From Opitutaceae bacterium (GTDB lineage Bacteria; Verrucomicrobiota; Verrucomicrobiia; Opitutales; Opitutaceae), in the NCBI GenBank assembly GCA_023265535.1, contig JAHFTI010000011.1, positions 1-19,876 of the forward strand: 19,876 bases of DNA. Direction: 5' to 3'. The translations under genes were made by a program, and so were the position numbers. Positions 7,858-14,496 of the stretch are shown piece after piece (the first letter of the stretch is position 1; each line of letters starts with the position of its first letter). The notes beneath the pieces were generated by a model that had not been told where the DNA came from, searched no databases, and worked only from the letters and a program-made list of their open reading frames with translations.

Positions 7858-8599
7858 GCCTGCGCAGGCAGTACTCGAAGTCCGCAGGCAGCGGCGCGCA
7901 AATTTTCAGCTCCTCCTGCGTCTGCGGGTGGCGGAAGGCGAGTGAGCTGGCGTGGAGGAAAAAGTGAGGGACGTTGAAGCGTGCGCCCGAGGGCAGCCTC
8001 AGCGAGACGGGGCCGCCGTAGAGCGTGTCGCCCAGCAGGGGCAGGCCGCTGCCGGCCAGGTGCACGCGGATCTGGTGGGTGCGGCCGGTGCGCGGGGTGG
8101 CCTCGACCAGGACGGCGCCCGCGAAACGCCCGAGCACGCGGAAGCCCGTCTGCGCGGGATCGCCGCCGCTGCGCACGGCGCCGAACTGGTTGGCCTTGCC
8201 CTGCTTTCCGATGATGCCGAGGTAGTTCCTCACCTCCCAGCTGTCGGGGGGGGCGGCGTTGGCCACGCAGAGGGCCTGGTAGGTCTTCTGCGCGGTTTTC
8301 TCGGAGAAGAGGGCGCCGGCGGCGGCGTTTATTTTCGGGTCCTTGGTGAAGAGGAGCACACCGGAGGTGTCGCGGTCGAGCCGGTGCTGCAGGCCGAGGT
8401 AGGGGCAGCCGCCCGGACGCGCCTCGAGGAAGGCCTTCAGCTCGGAGAACACGCTGGGGCGCGAGGCGTCGATCGTGGGCTGCGTCGGAAGGCCGGCGGG
8501 TTTGTCGACCACGACCAGCCACTCGTCCTCATGGAGGATGCGCGAGGCCTGCCAGGAGCCGGGCCTGGGGGCGGAAGGGCTGGATTTCGGTGAGGACAT
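7841..8599 (-). CDS. RluA-family RNA pseudouridine synthase
   Basis: Converts specific uridines in rRNA or tRNA to pseudouridine. The 252 residues contain the family signature HRLDRDTSGVLLFTKD (72-87), in which D75 is the catalytic Asp. GRTHQIRVHL and PLLGDTLYGG are also conserved in the family. No N-terminal S4 RNA-binding domain is present, as in the shorter RluA/RluC-type members and TruC. I chose the ATG at 8599. The reading frame continues upstream to a GTG at 8653, but the added 18 residues are not conserved-looking and neither start has a Shine-Dalgarno sequence. The 157-bp gap to the metallophosphatase contains no gene. It may be the last gene of a minus-strand series starting at the histidine kinase, or have its own promoter in the gap. 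The target nucleotide cannot be assigned. Confidence 0.9.
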   Translation of the reverse strand: MSSPKSSPSAPRPGSWQASRILHEDEWLVVVDKPAGLPTQPTIDASRPSVFSELKAFLEARPGGCPYLGLQHRLDRDTSGVLLFTKDPKINAAAGALFSEKTAQKTYQALCVANAAPPDSWEVRNYLGIIGKQGKANQFGAVRSGGDPAQTGFRVLGRFAGAVLVEATPRTGRTHQIRVHLAGSGLPLLGDTLYGGPVSLRLPSGARFNVPHFFLHASSLAFRHPQTQEELKICAPLPADFEYCLRRLSPPR

Positions 8600-8756
8600 G
8601 GCGCGCGATGCTAGGACTCGCGGGGCGCTTGGCCACCCTGCAATTGCCAGCACCTGGGTGGGAGGGGAGGGCGCTGGCGGCTGGTGAGTTGCGGCAGGGC
8701 CCTGGTCAGGGAGTCCGGCCGAGTCCTGCTCCGTTCAGCTGCAGAGGCCCACCGTT

Positions 8757-9509
8757 TCACCGTGCCGATTCGTACACCTTCATCTCGGGCAGTTCGATGG
8801 CCGTGAGGTAGCCGCCCAAGCCGCAGCCCGTGTCGAGGCCGAAACAATCCTCGGTGATGTAGGCGTCGTTCGGGTTGTCGGGCGTGAGGTGTGAAAGCTC
8901 CTGCGGCAGGAAACGCGTGGGCGTGTGGCCGAAGAAGACATTCTTGCCACTGTACTTGCGTACAAATTCGTCCGTGCGCAGCCAGGCGAGGACGCGTGGG
9001 TTGGCGACCTCCGAGGGGTGCTGGAAGCCGACCTCGGCACGCGGCAGTCCGGCGTGCACATAGATGCCGTGTTCGTCCTCGTGCCAGTAGGGCAGGGACT
9101 CCATCCAGGCCAGCACCTCGGGCGGGAAGAAGTCCGCCTTGAGCAGGCGCGCCAGTTCCCAGGGCGTGGGCAATTCGTCCGCGAAGGGCACGGGGCCGCG
9201 TGTGAAGGAGCGGTAGGTGGCCAGGCAGCCGTGGGCGGGCGGGCGCACAAAGTCCTCCCAGCCTTCCCTGTGCACGCGCAGCCACGCGTCCTCGTGGTTG
9301 CCGCGCAGGCAGACGACCTTGGCCGGGGTTTGGCCGGGGAGTCGGCGCAGCCGTTCGATCACGCCACGCGAGTCGGGGCCGCGGTTCAGGTAGTCTCCAA
9401 GGAAAACGAGACTGTCTCCCTCCTGAAGCGGAGGGAATTGGGCGAGGATCTGCTCGAGGTGGGCAGACTCCCCATGAATATCGCCGATGACAAAGGTACG
9501 TGAAAGCAA
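8757..9509 (-). CDS. PPP-type metallophosphatase (serine/threonine phosphatase-like) with TTG start
   Basis: A two-metal phosphoesterase of the calcineurin-like PPP family; targets may be phosphoproteins or small phosphoesters. Using TTG at 9509 the product is 250 residues, beginning MLSRTFVIGDIHG. Motifs in order are GDIHG (9-13), GDYLNRG (38-44), GNHE (70-73), YVHAGLP (H152) and FFGHTP (H195); together they cover the six metal ligands. The second motif is normally GDxxDRG; here Asn42 replaces the Asp that in PP1 (Asp95) pairs with the catalytic His. The TTG is chosen because AAGAGA lies five bases upstream, the protein then begins right at the phosphatase fold, and no ATG is available outside the kinase gene. 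The frame continues upstream into the kinase gene, but that segment reads as non-protein-like Pro/Arg/Gly-rich sequence. It starts 35 bp after the kinase stop codon, so co-transcription is likely. Confidence 0.88.
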   Translation of the reverse strand: MLSRTFVIGDIHGESAHLEQILAQFPPLQEGDSLVFLGDYLNRGPDSRGVIERLRRLPGQTPAKVVCLRGNHEDAWLRVHREGWEDFVRPPAHGCLATYRSFTRGPVPFADELPTPWELARLLKADFFPPEVLAWMESLPYWHEDEHGIYVHAGLPRAEVGFQHPSEVANPRVLAWLRTDEFVRKYSGKNVFFGHTPTRFLPQELSHLTPDNPNDAYITEDCFGLDTGCGLGGYLTAIELPEMKVYESAR

Positions 9510-9544
9510 GGCGTTCTCTTGAGCAGGAAGCAGGCCATGCCGGC

Positions 9545-11707
9545 TCAGTCCAGTGCGCGTCGCACCGCCTGGGTGAGCGCGGGCGGATTGAAGGGCTTGG
9601 CCAGGTAGACGATATGGCTGTCCTCGAGGTTGTCGTGCTGGCTCAGCTCCAGGCTGTAACCACTCATCAGCAGCACCTTGAGTGAAGGCTTTTCGCGGCG
9701 CAGCAGTTGCGCCAGGTCCAGGCCCGTGAGCCCCTCCGGCATGATCATGTCGGTGAGCAGCAGGTCGAAGGCTCCCTGGTGTTGGGTCCATATCTCGAGG
9801 GCTTCCTTGCCGTGGCTGGCGACTGAGACGCGGTAGCCCACTCCCTTGAGGGATTCGACGCAGAGGTGCCGGATGCCGGGATCATCCTCGGCCACCAGGA
9901 TGGACTCATTGCCCCCCTGGAGCACGGTCTTGGAGGCAGGGAGTTCGTCCTTGGCCGGCCTGGATTCGGGCAGGTAGACAGTGAAGGTGGAGCCCTGGGC
10001 CAGCGTGCTCTCCACCTCGATCCAACCCTCGTGCTGTTGCACGATGCCGAAGGCGGTGGCGAGTCCCAGGCCGGTGCCCTTGCCCGCCTCCTTGGTCGTG
10101 AAGAAAGGCTCGAAGAGGCGCTGCATGGTTTTTGCGTCCATGCCGCAGCCGGTGTCGCTGACAGCGATGCCTATGAAGGTGCCTGTGCGGCGCCTGGGGT
10201 GGTCCGGGCTGGCGGCGGTGCCCGCCTCAAGGTGGCAGATCTTGGTTTCGATGCCGAGCCGGCCGCCCTGGGGCATCGCATCGCGCGCATTCACGACAAG
10301 GTTCATGATGACCTGTTCGATCATGCCGGCGTCGGCGTGGACCCATTTCGGGTGGGGGGCATTGCGGGTCTCCACCGTGATGTTCTCGCCGATCAGGCGG
10401 CGGAGCATGCTGAGCAGGCGGGCGAGGAGGGCGTCGACCTCGAGCACGCGCTTCTGCACGACCTGGCGACGCGCGAAGAGGAGGAGCTGCCTCGTGAGCG
10501 AGGAGGCGCGGCCGGTGGCCTCCTCCAGCTCGACACAGACGGACTGCACCTGCTCGGGAAGGTTCTCCTGCTTGAGCGTCTCGATGTTCATCGAGAGGAT
10601 CGTGAGGATGTTGTTGAGGTCGTGGGCGACGCCGCCGGCGAGGCGCCCGATGGCCTCCATGCGCTGTGCCTGGAAGAGCTGGTCCTGCATGCTGCGCCGC
10701 TCCTCCTCCGCCCGCTTTCGGTCGGAGATGTTGCGAAGGATGCCCGAGACACCCACCCGCTCGCCCGCCTCGTTCAGGATGAAGCCGGAACTTTCCTGCA
10801 CCCAGGCGGTGGAGCCATCCTTGGTGTGGATGCGGAATTCCGAGCCCACCAGGATTCCATCGACCATTGCCTTCTGGTATTCACCCGCCACGCGCGCGCG
10901 ATCCTCGGGAATGACGAACTCCAGGAGGTTGCGTCCGATGGCCTCCTCAGGGGTGTAGCCGAATTGGAGGGCCTGGGGTGAAAGGTAGCTGAGGTTGCAG
11001 TTCAGGTCGGCGGCGAACAGGGTGTCGCTGATGGCGGCGACCAGTTTCTGGAAGCGCTCGTCCGTCTCGCGCAGGGCCTTCTCGTTGCGCACGCGCTCCG
11101 TGATGTCGCGCGAAATGCAGATGACTCCCTGCAGGTGGGGGTTGGTGAGCTCGTTGCGCGCGGAGGCCTCCATCCAGGAGTAGCTGCCGTCGGCGTTGCG
11201 AAAGCGGTAGCGCACGACGACCTGCCGGCCCGGTGCCGTGAGGGCGTCCGCGAATGCCGCACCCACTGCCGAACGGTCGTCCGGGTGGATCAGTTCCGTG
11301 GTGGGCCGGCCCTTCAGGTCGTCCTCACGGTAGCCGTGAATCTTGTAGGCGGCGTCGGAATTGAAGGTGAGGCGGCCCTCGCTGTCGAAGATGCTGATGA
11401 TGTCGGGGGAGAGTGTCGTCAGGGAGCGGAAACGTTCCTCGCTCTTGCGTACCGCCTCCTCGGCACGAAGGCGGGCGGAGCTGGTTTCCCCGACGAGGCG
11501 AAGCTGACGGCGGACAAGCACAAAGAGCATCACGGCGGTGACCAGCACGAAGAACCAGCCCTTGAGCATGGCCACCCGGGTCATTTGCGCGGGGTCGGTG
11601 AAATACCAGCCCACGGCCTGGTCGGAGAAAAGTATCCAACAGGCGGCTACAAAACAGTAGAGGGCGGCAATCCGGAAGGATTGCACGGAGGGTGCGTCGG
11701 CGGTCAT
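9545..11707 (-). CDS. Hybrid sensor histidine kinase: 2 TM, PAS-PAS, HisKA, HATPase, receiver
   Basis: A membrane-anchored signalling kinase that autophosphorylates on His and passes phosphate to its own receiver domain. In 720 residues I see two membrane segments (about 11-29 and 47-66) with almost no periplasmic loop, so sensing is probably by the cytoplasmic PAS domains. PAS 1 is about 90-208 and PAS 2 about 215-333. The dimerisation box is AGGVAHDLNNILT with H362. The ATPase boxes are NLVVNARDAM (N473), DTGCGMD (D518) and GKGTGLGLA (542-550). The receiver (about 602-720) has the acidic pair at 608-609, phosphoacceptor D653 (LLTDMIMP) and K704. The HDLNN form of the H-box is common in PAS hybrid kinases. 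No separate response-regulator or DNA-binding output gene is adjacent, so the downstream partner is unknown. The ATG has no Shine-Dalgarno and is preceded by a foldable leader. The metallophosphatase follows 35 bp downstream. Confidence 0.94.
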   Translation of the reverse strand: MTADAPSVQSFRIAALYCFVAACWILFSDQAVGWYFTDPAQMTRVAMLKGWFFVLVTAVMLFVLVRRQLRLVGETSSARLRAEEAVRKSEERFRSLTTLSPDIISIFDSEGRLTFNSDAAYKIHGYREDDLKGRPTTELIHPDDRSAVGAAFADALTAPGRQVVVRYRFRNADGSYSWMEASARNELTNPHLQGVICISRDITERVRNEKALRETDERFQKLVAAISDTLFAADLNCNLSYLSPQALQFGYTPEEAIGRNLLEFVIPEDRARVAGEYQKAMVDGILVGSEFRIHTKDGSTAWVQESSGFILNEAGERVGVSGILRNISDRKRAEEERRSMQDQLFQAQRMEAIGRLAGGVAHDLNNILTILSMNIETLKQENLPEQVQSVCVELEEATGRASSLTRQLLLFARRQVVQKRVLEVDALLARLLSMLRRLIGENITVETRNAPHPKWVHADAGMIEQVIMNLVVNARDAMPQGGRLGIETKICHLEAGTAASPDHPRRRTGTFIGIAVSDTGCGMDAKTMQRLFEPFFTTKEAGKGTGLGLATAFGIVQQHEGWIEVESTLAQGSTFTVYLPESRPAKDELPASKTVLQGGNESILVAEDDPGIRHLCVESLKGVGYRVSVASHGKEALEIWTQHQGAFDLLLTDMIMPEGLTGLDLAQLLRREKPSLKVLLMSGYSLELSQHDNLEDSHIVYLAKPFNPPALTQAVRRALD

Positions 11708-11715
11708 CAGGGGGA

Positions 11716-11785
11716 GATGCTGGGCGACGGCACGCTGAAAGCCGTCGGGCGCAGCGTCTGACTAGCAGGAAGCTTCCCCAGCATC
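11716..11785 (-). promoter_or_regulatory. Structured leader of the histidine kinase gene: two stacked stems with possible pseudoknot
   Basis: Three sets of exact complements lie within 70 bp, ending 8 bases before the kinase ATG. P1 pairs 11716-11724 with 11777-11785 (GATGCTGGG / CCCAGCATC, 9 bp). P2 pairs 11725-11731 with 11741-11747 (CGACGGC / GCCGTCG, 7 bp) and directly abuts P1. P3 pairs 11732-11737, which lies in the P2 loop, with 11752-11757 (ACGCTG / CAGCGT, 6 bp). P3 could form a pseudoknot or an alternative hairpin. A GGAAGCTTCC palindrome lies at 11768-11777. There is no U-run, so it is not an intrinsic terminator. A cis-acting RNA controlling translation is inference; I cannot match it to a named riboswitch. 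Confidence 0.4.
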
Positions 11786-11876
11786 AATACAGCCTTTGGT
11801 TTTTATGCTTACTCAAGATGGGCGCATCGGGTTAACGCTGAGCGAGATGGTTGGGGTTCGGTGTGTTGGGGGGGGG

Positions 11877-11923
11877 GCTCCCGGGCTTGGGGGAGCAGGG
11901 AGAGGGGCGGGGCCCGGCCGCCC
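11877..11923 (-). terminator. GC-rich hairpins after the lipoprotein gene, no U-tract
   Basis: Two short stems lie 12 to 58 bp past the lipoprotein stop codon. One pairs GGGCGG (11905-11910) with CCGCCC (11918-11923). The other pairs GCTCCC (11877-11882) with GGGAGC (11891-11896). Beyond them, in the direction of transcription, is a run of ten C (G on the plus strand, 11868-11877). Without a U-tract this is at best a pausing or RNA-stabilising structure. Confidence 0.25.
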
Positions 11924-11934
11924 GTTGGCACGGT

Positions 11935-12927
11935 TCAGCGCCGCTCCCGGCGTATGGGCTGGTAGGGCCGGTAAACGATGGGGATCGGCGTGGTCGTCCG
12001 GGGCTCCCTGCGCACCAGCCCCCTGTCACGAAGCTCCTGCCGCGAGGGGGGCCGTTGTTCGTCGCGCAGGAAGAGCTGGGCCACGATCTCCTCGCTGAGG
12101 ACCTGTGCGGCGCGGCCGAGCTCCGCGAGGAGAAGTGCGTGGTCCTCGCCCATCCACTCCTTGAGGCTGTGGCTGGCGCCGTTGTATTCGAGGTAGTCGT
12201 AGTAGAGCTGCCCGCCGGAGCGGCTGAGCAGGCGCACCCTCACGTGCACGCTGAGGCAAAGGCGACTGCCGAATTCCCGGTGCGGGGCGAGCGAGGGGTC
12301 GATGACCTTCAACTCCAGGAAGCTGTCGATGTCAGGCCGTGCATGGGCCTTGATCATTGCCAACGGAAGCTCCTCGCGGACGGAGGAGATGGGCACCTGG
12401 ATGAGGGCCGGGGCAGGTTCCTGGGGGCGTCGTGCCGCGATCTCGTCGCTGACCTGCCTGAGGAGGCGGAAATCGAACCATTGCTCGGCGGTGGCGTGGC
12501 CAAGGACCTTTTCAGCGGCGACAAGGGAGGCGTCTGTCTCGCCGGTCAGGGAGCCGTAGAGGCCGCCCACCAGCATTCCGGCGGGAAGCCAGGCCAGTGC
12601 AATCATCACGGCCTGGGGATCCGCGGAACGGCTATCCCTTATGCCGGCCAGCATGCCGGTGCCCATCAGGCCCGCGGCGTCGGAGGATTTTTCGGAGGAG
12701 CTCAGGGGCAGTTCGAGCGAGACGCGGTGGGAGCTGGAGAAGGCCAGGACGCCCACCTGGCCCAGCGAGTCGCGGATTCCCGGGGCGAGCGGGGGTGAGC
12801 TCGGGGGAGGCGAGACGCAGGCGCAGAGCAGGAGCAGGGAGAGAAGGCCTGCGAGGCGGGCGGCGCAGGGCAGCGCCCGCGGGGTCGGCAGACCGCGGCA
12901 ACGGGAGGAGTGCGATCCATTGTTCAT
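11935..12927 (-). CDS. Predicted lipoprotein, function unknown
   Basis: I do not recognise the family. The 330-residue product starts at the ATG at 12927, supported by GGAAAGG six bases upstream. The signal peptide has a Leu-rich core (28-34) and a lipobox LCAC, placing the lipidated Cys at 37. A Pro/Ser-rich linker (SPPPSSPP) follows. Around residues 100-135 a small-residue-rich segment (MIALAWLPAGMLVGGLYGSLTGET) resembles a glycine-zipper-like or membrane-associating stretch. The second half is a mixed alpha/beta domain with DSFLELKVIDPSLAP, LCLSVHVRVRLLSRSGGQLYYDYLEYNG and SLKEWMGEDHALLLAELGRAAQVLSEEIVAQLF. It ends with an Arg-rich tail. This layout is reminiscent of envelope lipoproteins with a beta-sheet domain followed by an amphipathic helix, but no function can be assigned. 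It diverges from the yqhA-like gene. The same frame is open further upstream only because of GC bias. Confidence 0.75.
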   Translation of the reverse strand: MNNGSHSSRCRGLPTPRALPCAARLAGLLSLLLLCACVSPPPSSPPLAPGIRDSLGQVGVLAFSSSHRVSLELPLSSSEKSSDAAGLMGTGMLAGIRDSRSADPQAVMIALAWLPAGMLVGGLYGSLTGETDASLVAAEKVLGHATAEQWFDFRLLRQVSDEIAARRPQEPAPALIQVPISSVREELPLAMIKAHARPDIDSFLELKVIDPSLAPHREFGSRLCLSVHVRVRLLSRSGGQLYYDYLEYNGASHSLKEWMGEDHALLLAELGRAAQVLSEEIVAQLFLRDEQRPPSRQELRDRGLVRREPRTTTPIPIVYRPYQPIRRERR

Positions 12928-13173
12928 CCGGAACCTTTCCCTGCTGCGGAGGGCGGGCCTCCGGGTGGGCTTGCAGGCAGTGTCCGGGGGGGCGTCGGGG
13001 TTGCGCAACAGGTGCGCTGGGAGGCTAGTGGAATTGCAGGGACGGTGCAAGGTCTTGCCGTACTGTTGCAATCCGGTGAAAAGTGGGGTGGTGCTCTTGC
13101 CCCGCGGCAGTTCCCCCCTTATCTGGGGGGCTTCCCATTTTCCTTCCCTTTCATCGCCCGCCCGCCTTTCACC
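12928..13173. promoter_or_regulatory. Divergent regulatory region between lipoprotein and yqhA-like genes
   Basis: The 246-bp gap contains three symmetric sites: a perfect palindrome GTTGCGCAAC (13000-13009), TTGCA-N7-TGCAA (13034-13050), and CCCCCC-TTATCT-GGGGGG (13113-13130). The last lies 43 bp before the yqhA-like ATG and could be an operator or a hairpin in its leader. I found no convincing -35/-10 pair in either direction. The tract next to the yqhA-like start is pyrimidine-rich with no Shine-Dalgarno. Confidence 0.35.
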
Positions 13174-13743
13174 ATGTCCCGCTCCCCCCAAGCCGAGTCC
13201 CTCCTTGAAAAGACCATCTTTGCCAGCCGCTGGCTCCAGGCTCCCCTCTATGTGGGCCTGATCATCGCGCAGGCCGTGTACGTGTACCAGTTTTTCGTGG
13301 AGTTGTGGCACCTGGTGCACGTGGCCATCCAGGCTCCGGCGGACGTGAAGGACGTGAGCACCTTCATCATGCTCAATGTGCTGGGCCTGATCGATGTGGT
13401 GATGATCGCGAACCTGCTCGTGATGGTGATCATCGGCGGCTACGAGACCTTCGTCTCGCGCCTGAACATCGAGCATCACGAGGACCAGCCCGAGTGGCTG
13501 AGCCACGTGAACGCAGGCGCGCTCAAGGTCAAGCTGGCCACGGCCCTGATCAGCATCTCCTCGATTCACCTGTTGAAGACCTTCATCGAGGTGCGCACCC
13601 CGGATGCGGCCTTCAACAACAGCGGGGTGATGTGGCAGGTCATCATCCACTGCGTCTTCGTGGGCTCGGCGATCGCGCTCGCCTGGACCGACCGGCTGAT
13701 GATGGCCGGGGTGAAGGCCCAGGGCGAGCGGAAGGGCCACTGA
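13174..13743 (+). CDS. YqhA/UPF0114 family inner-membrane protein
   Basis: A small integral membrane protein whose biochemical role is not established. The 189 residues contain four hydrophobic segments (about 22-50, 62-90, 117-138 and 152-173). Family hallmarks are visible: the IIGGYETFVSRL stretch after the second segment (86-96), PEWLSHVNAGALKVKLATALISISSIHLLKTFI (106-138), and a final helix containing HCVFVGSAIALAWTDRL. Escherichia coli YqhA is about 164 residues; this protein is somewhat longer, mostly at the termini. I chose the ATG at 13174 because the conserved N-terminal segment (LLEKTIFASRWLQAPLYVGL) follows directly. The frame is open far upstream, but that part overlaps the divergent lipoprotein start and is not protein-like. 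It appears monocistronic, facing the HlyIII gene tail-to-tail. Family confidence is high; function is unknown. Confidence 0.9.
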   Translation: MSRSPQAESLLEKTIFASRWLQAPLYVGLIIAQAVYVYQFFVELWHLVHVAIQAPADVKDVSTFIMLNVLGLIDVVMIANLLVMVIIGGYETFVSRLNIEHHEDQPEWLSHVNAGALKVKLATALISISSIHLLKTFIEVRTPDAAFNNSGVMWQVIIHCVFVGSAIALAWTDRLMMAGVKAQGERKGH

Positions 13744-13860
13744 GCACGCGGCGGCACGCGGGCCGGGGAGGCCCGGAGGATCGCCGGGGCGCGTGCCCGG
13801 CCGCCCGGCAAGCTTGTATCCGAAACGCTGATACCGGACGGCTCAGGTCCCCGGTATCAG
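13744..13860. repeat. Convergent gene junction rich in inverted repeats
   Basis: Between the yqhA-like and HlyIII stop codons several hairpins can form. GGCACGCG (13753-13760) pairs with CGCGTGCC (13790-13797). CGGGCC (13759-13764) pairs with GGCCCG (13770-13775). Most striking is a perfect 10-bp repeat CTGATACCGG (13828-13837) and CCGGTATCAG (13851-13860) around a 13-nt spacer that includes the HlyIII stop codon. None has a T-run, so they may act as factor-dependent or bidirectional 3'-end structures. Confidence 0.45.
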
Positions 13861-14496
13861 GTAACTGAATACGGCGAAGAAGTGGCAGGTGGTGCCGCCG
13901 AGCACGAAGAGGTGCCAGAGGGCGTGGTTGTAGGGGAGTCTCCTCCACATGTAGAAGATGGCGCCCACGCTGTAGGAGAGGCCGCCGGCGGCGAGCAGCA
14001 CGAGGGCGCCGGTGGGGACCTCGCGCAGCATAGGGCGGGCGGCGATGACGATGAGCCAGCCCATGCCGAGGAAGAGGGCGGTGGAGAGTTTCTTGAAGCG
14101 GCCGGTGAACCAGAACTTCAGGATGACGCCCGGGATGGCGAGGCCCCAGATGATGCCGAAGAGGGACCAGCCCCAGGGCCCGCGCAGGGGCAGCAGCACG
14201 AAGGGCGTGTAGCTGCCGGCGATGAGCACGAAGATGGCGGCGTGGTCGATCTTGCGCAGGAGCGACTTGGTGGGTTCGGCGAAGGGGGAGTGGTAGAGCG
14301 TGGAGAAGGTGTAGAGCAGCACCATGCTCGCGCCGAAGATGCTGCACGCTGTGACGTGCCAGGCGTTGCCGTAAAGGGAGGCGTAGACGACGAGCAGGAC
14401 GAGTCCCGCGAGGCTGAGCACGGCGCCGAGGCCGTGGGTGAGCGCGTTGGCGAGTTCCTCGCGCTTGCAGTAGGAGTTGTCGTAGCAGGGGGTCAT
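13843..14496 (-). CDS. HlyIII/PAQR-family membrane protein (YqfA-like)
   Basis: A seven-helix membrane protein of the hemolysin III / PAQR superfamily; bacterial members are proposed zinc-dependent hydrolases or membrane-homeostasis proteins, and haemolytic activity is shown for only a few. The 217 residues carry the expected signatures: EELANALTHG (13-22), FSTLYHS (H69), KIDHAAIFVLIAGSYTPF (82-99) and HALWHLFVLGGTTCHFF (H191, H195). H69 with H191 and H195 are the likely metal ligands. The ATG at 14496 overlaps the stop codon of the LysR gene as ATGA, implying translational coupling, and no independent Shine-Dalgarno is seen. The end of the gene contains one arm of a 10-bp inverted repeat. 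It is the last gene of the efflux-type operon. Why it belongs there is unclear; a link to membrane stress is inference. Confidence 0.9.
   Translation of the reverse strand: MTPCYDNSYCKREELANALTHGLGAVLSLAGLVLLVVYASLYGNAWHVTACSIFGASMVLLYTFSTLYHSPFAEPTKSLLRKIDHAAIFVLIAGSYTPFVLLPLRGPWGWSLFGIIWGLAIPGVILKFWFTGRFKKLSTALFLGMGWLIVIAARPMLREVPTGALVLLAAGGLSYSVGAIFYMWRRLPYNHALWHLFVLGGTTCHFFAVFSYLIPGT

Noticed and set aside
8600..8653. GTG start giving a longer pseudouridine synthase
   Set aside because: Neither start has a Shine-Dalgarno; the ATG at 8599 needs no rare start codon and retains the whole family domain. The GTG is not excluded.
8695..8704. CAGGGCCCTG palindrome between phosphatase and pseudouridine synthase genes
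   Set aside because: Short, wholly GC-driven palindrome without T-run or loop; expected by chance at this base composition.
9510..9791. Upstream extension of the metallophosphatase to 344 residues
   Set aside because: The extra 94 residues lie largely within the kinase gene in another frame and are Pro/Arg/Gly-rich. The TTG at 9509 with AAGAGA upstream fits the fold boundary.
12928..13740. Upstream extension of the lipoprotein frame to 601 residues
   Set aside because: The extension is antisense to the well-supported yqhA-like gene. The internal ATG at 12927 has a Shine-Dalgarno and starts a proper lipoprotein signal peptide.
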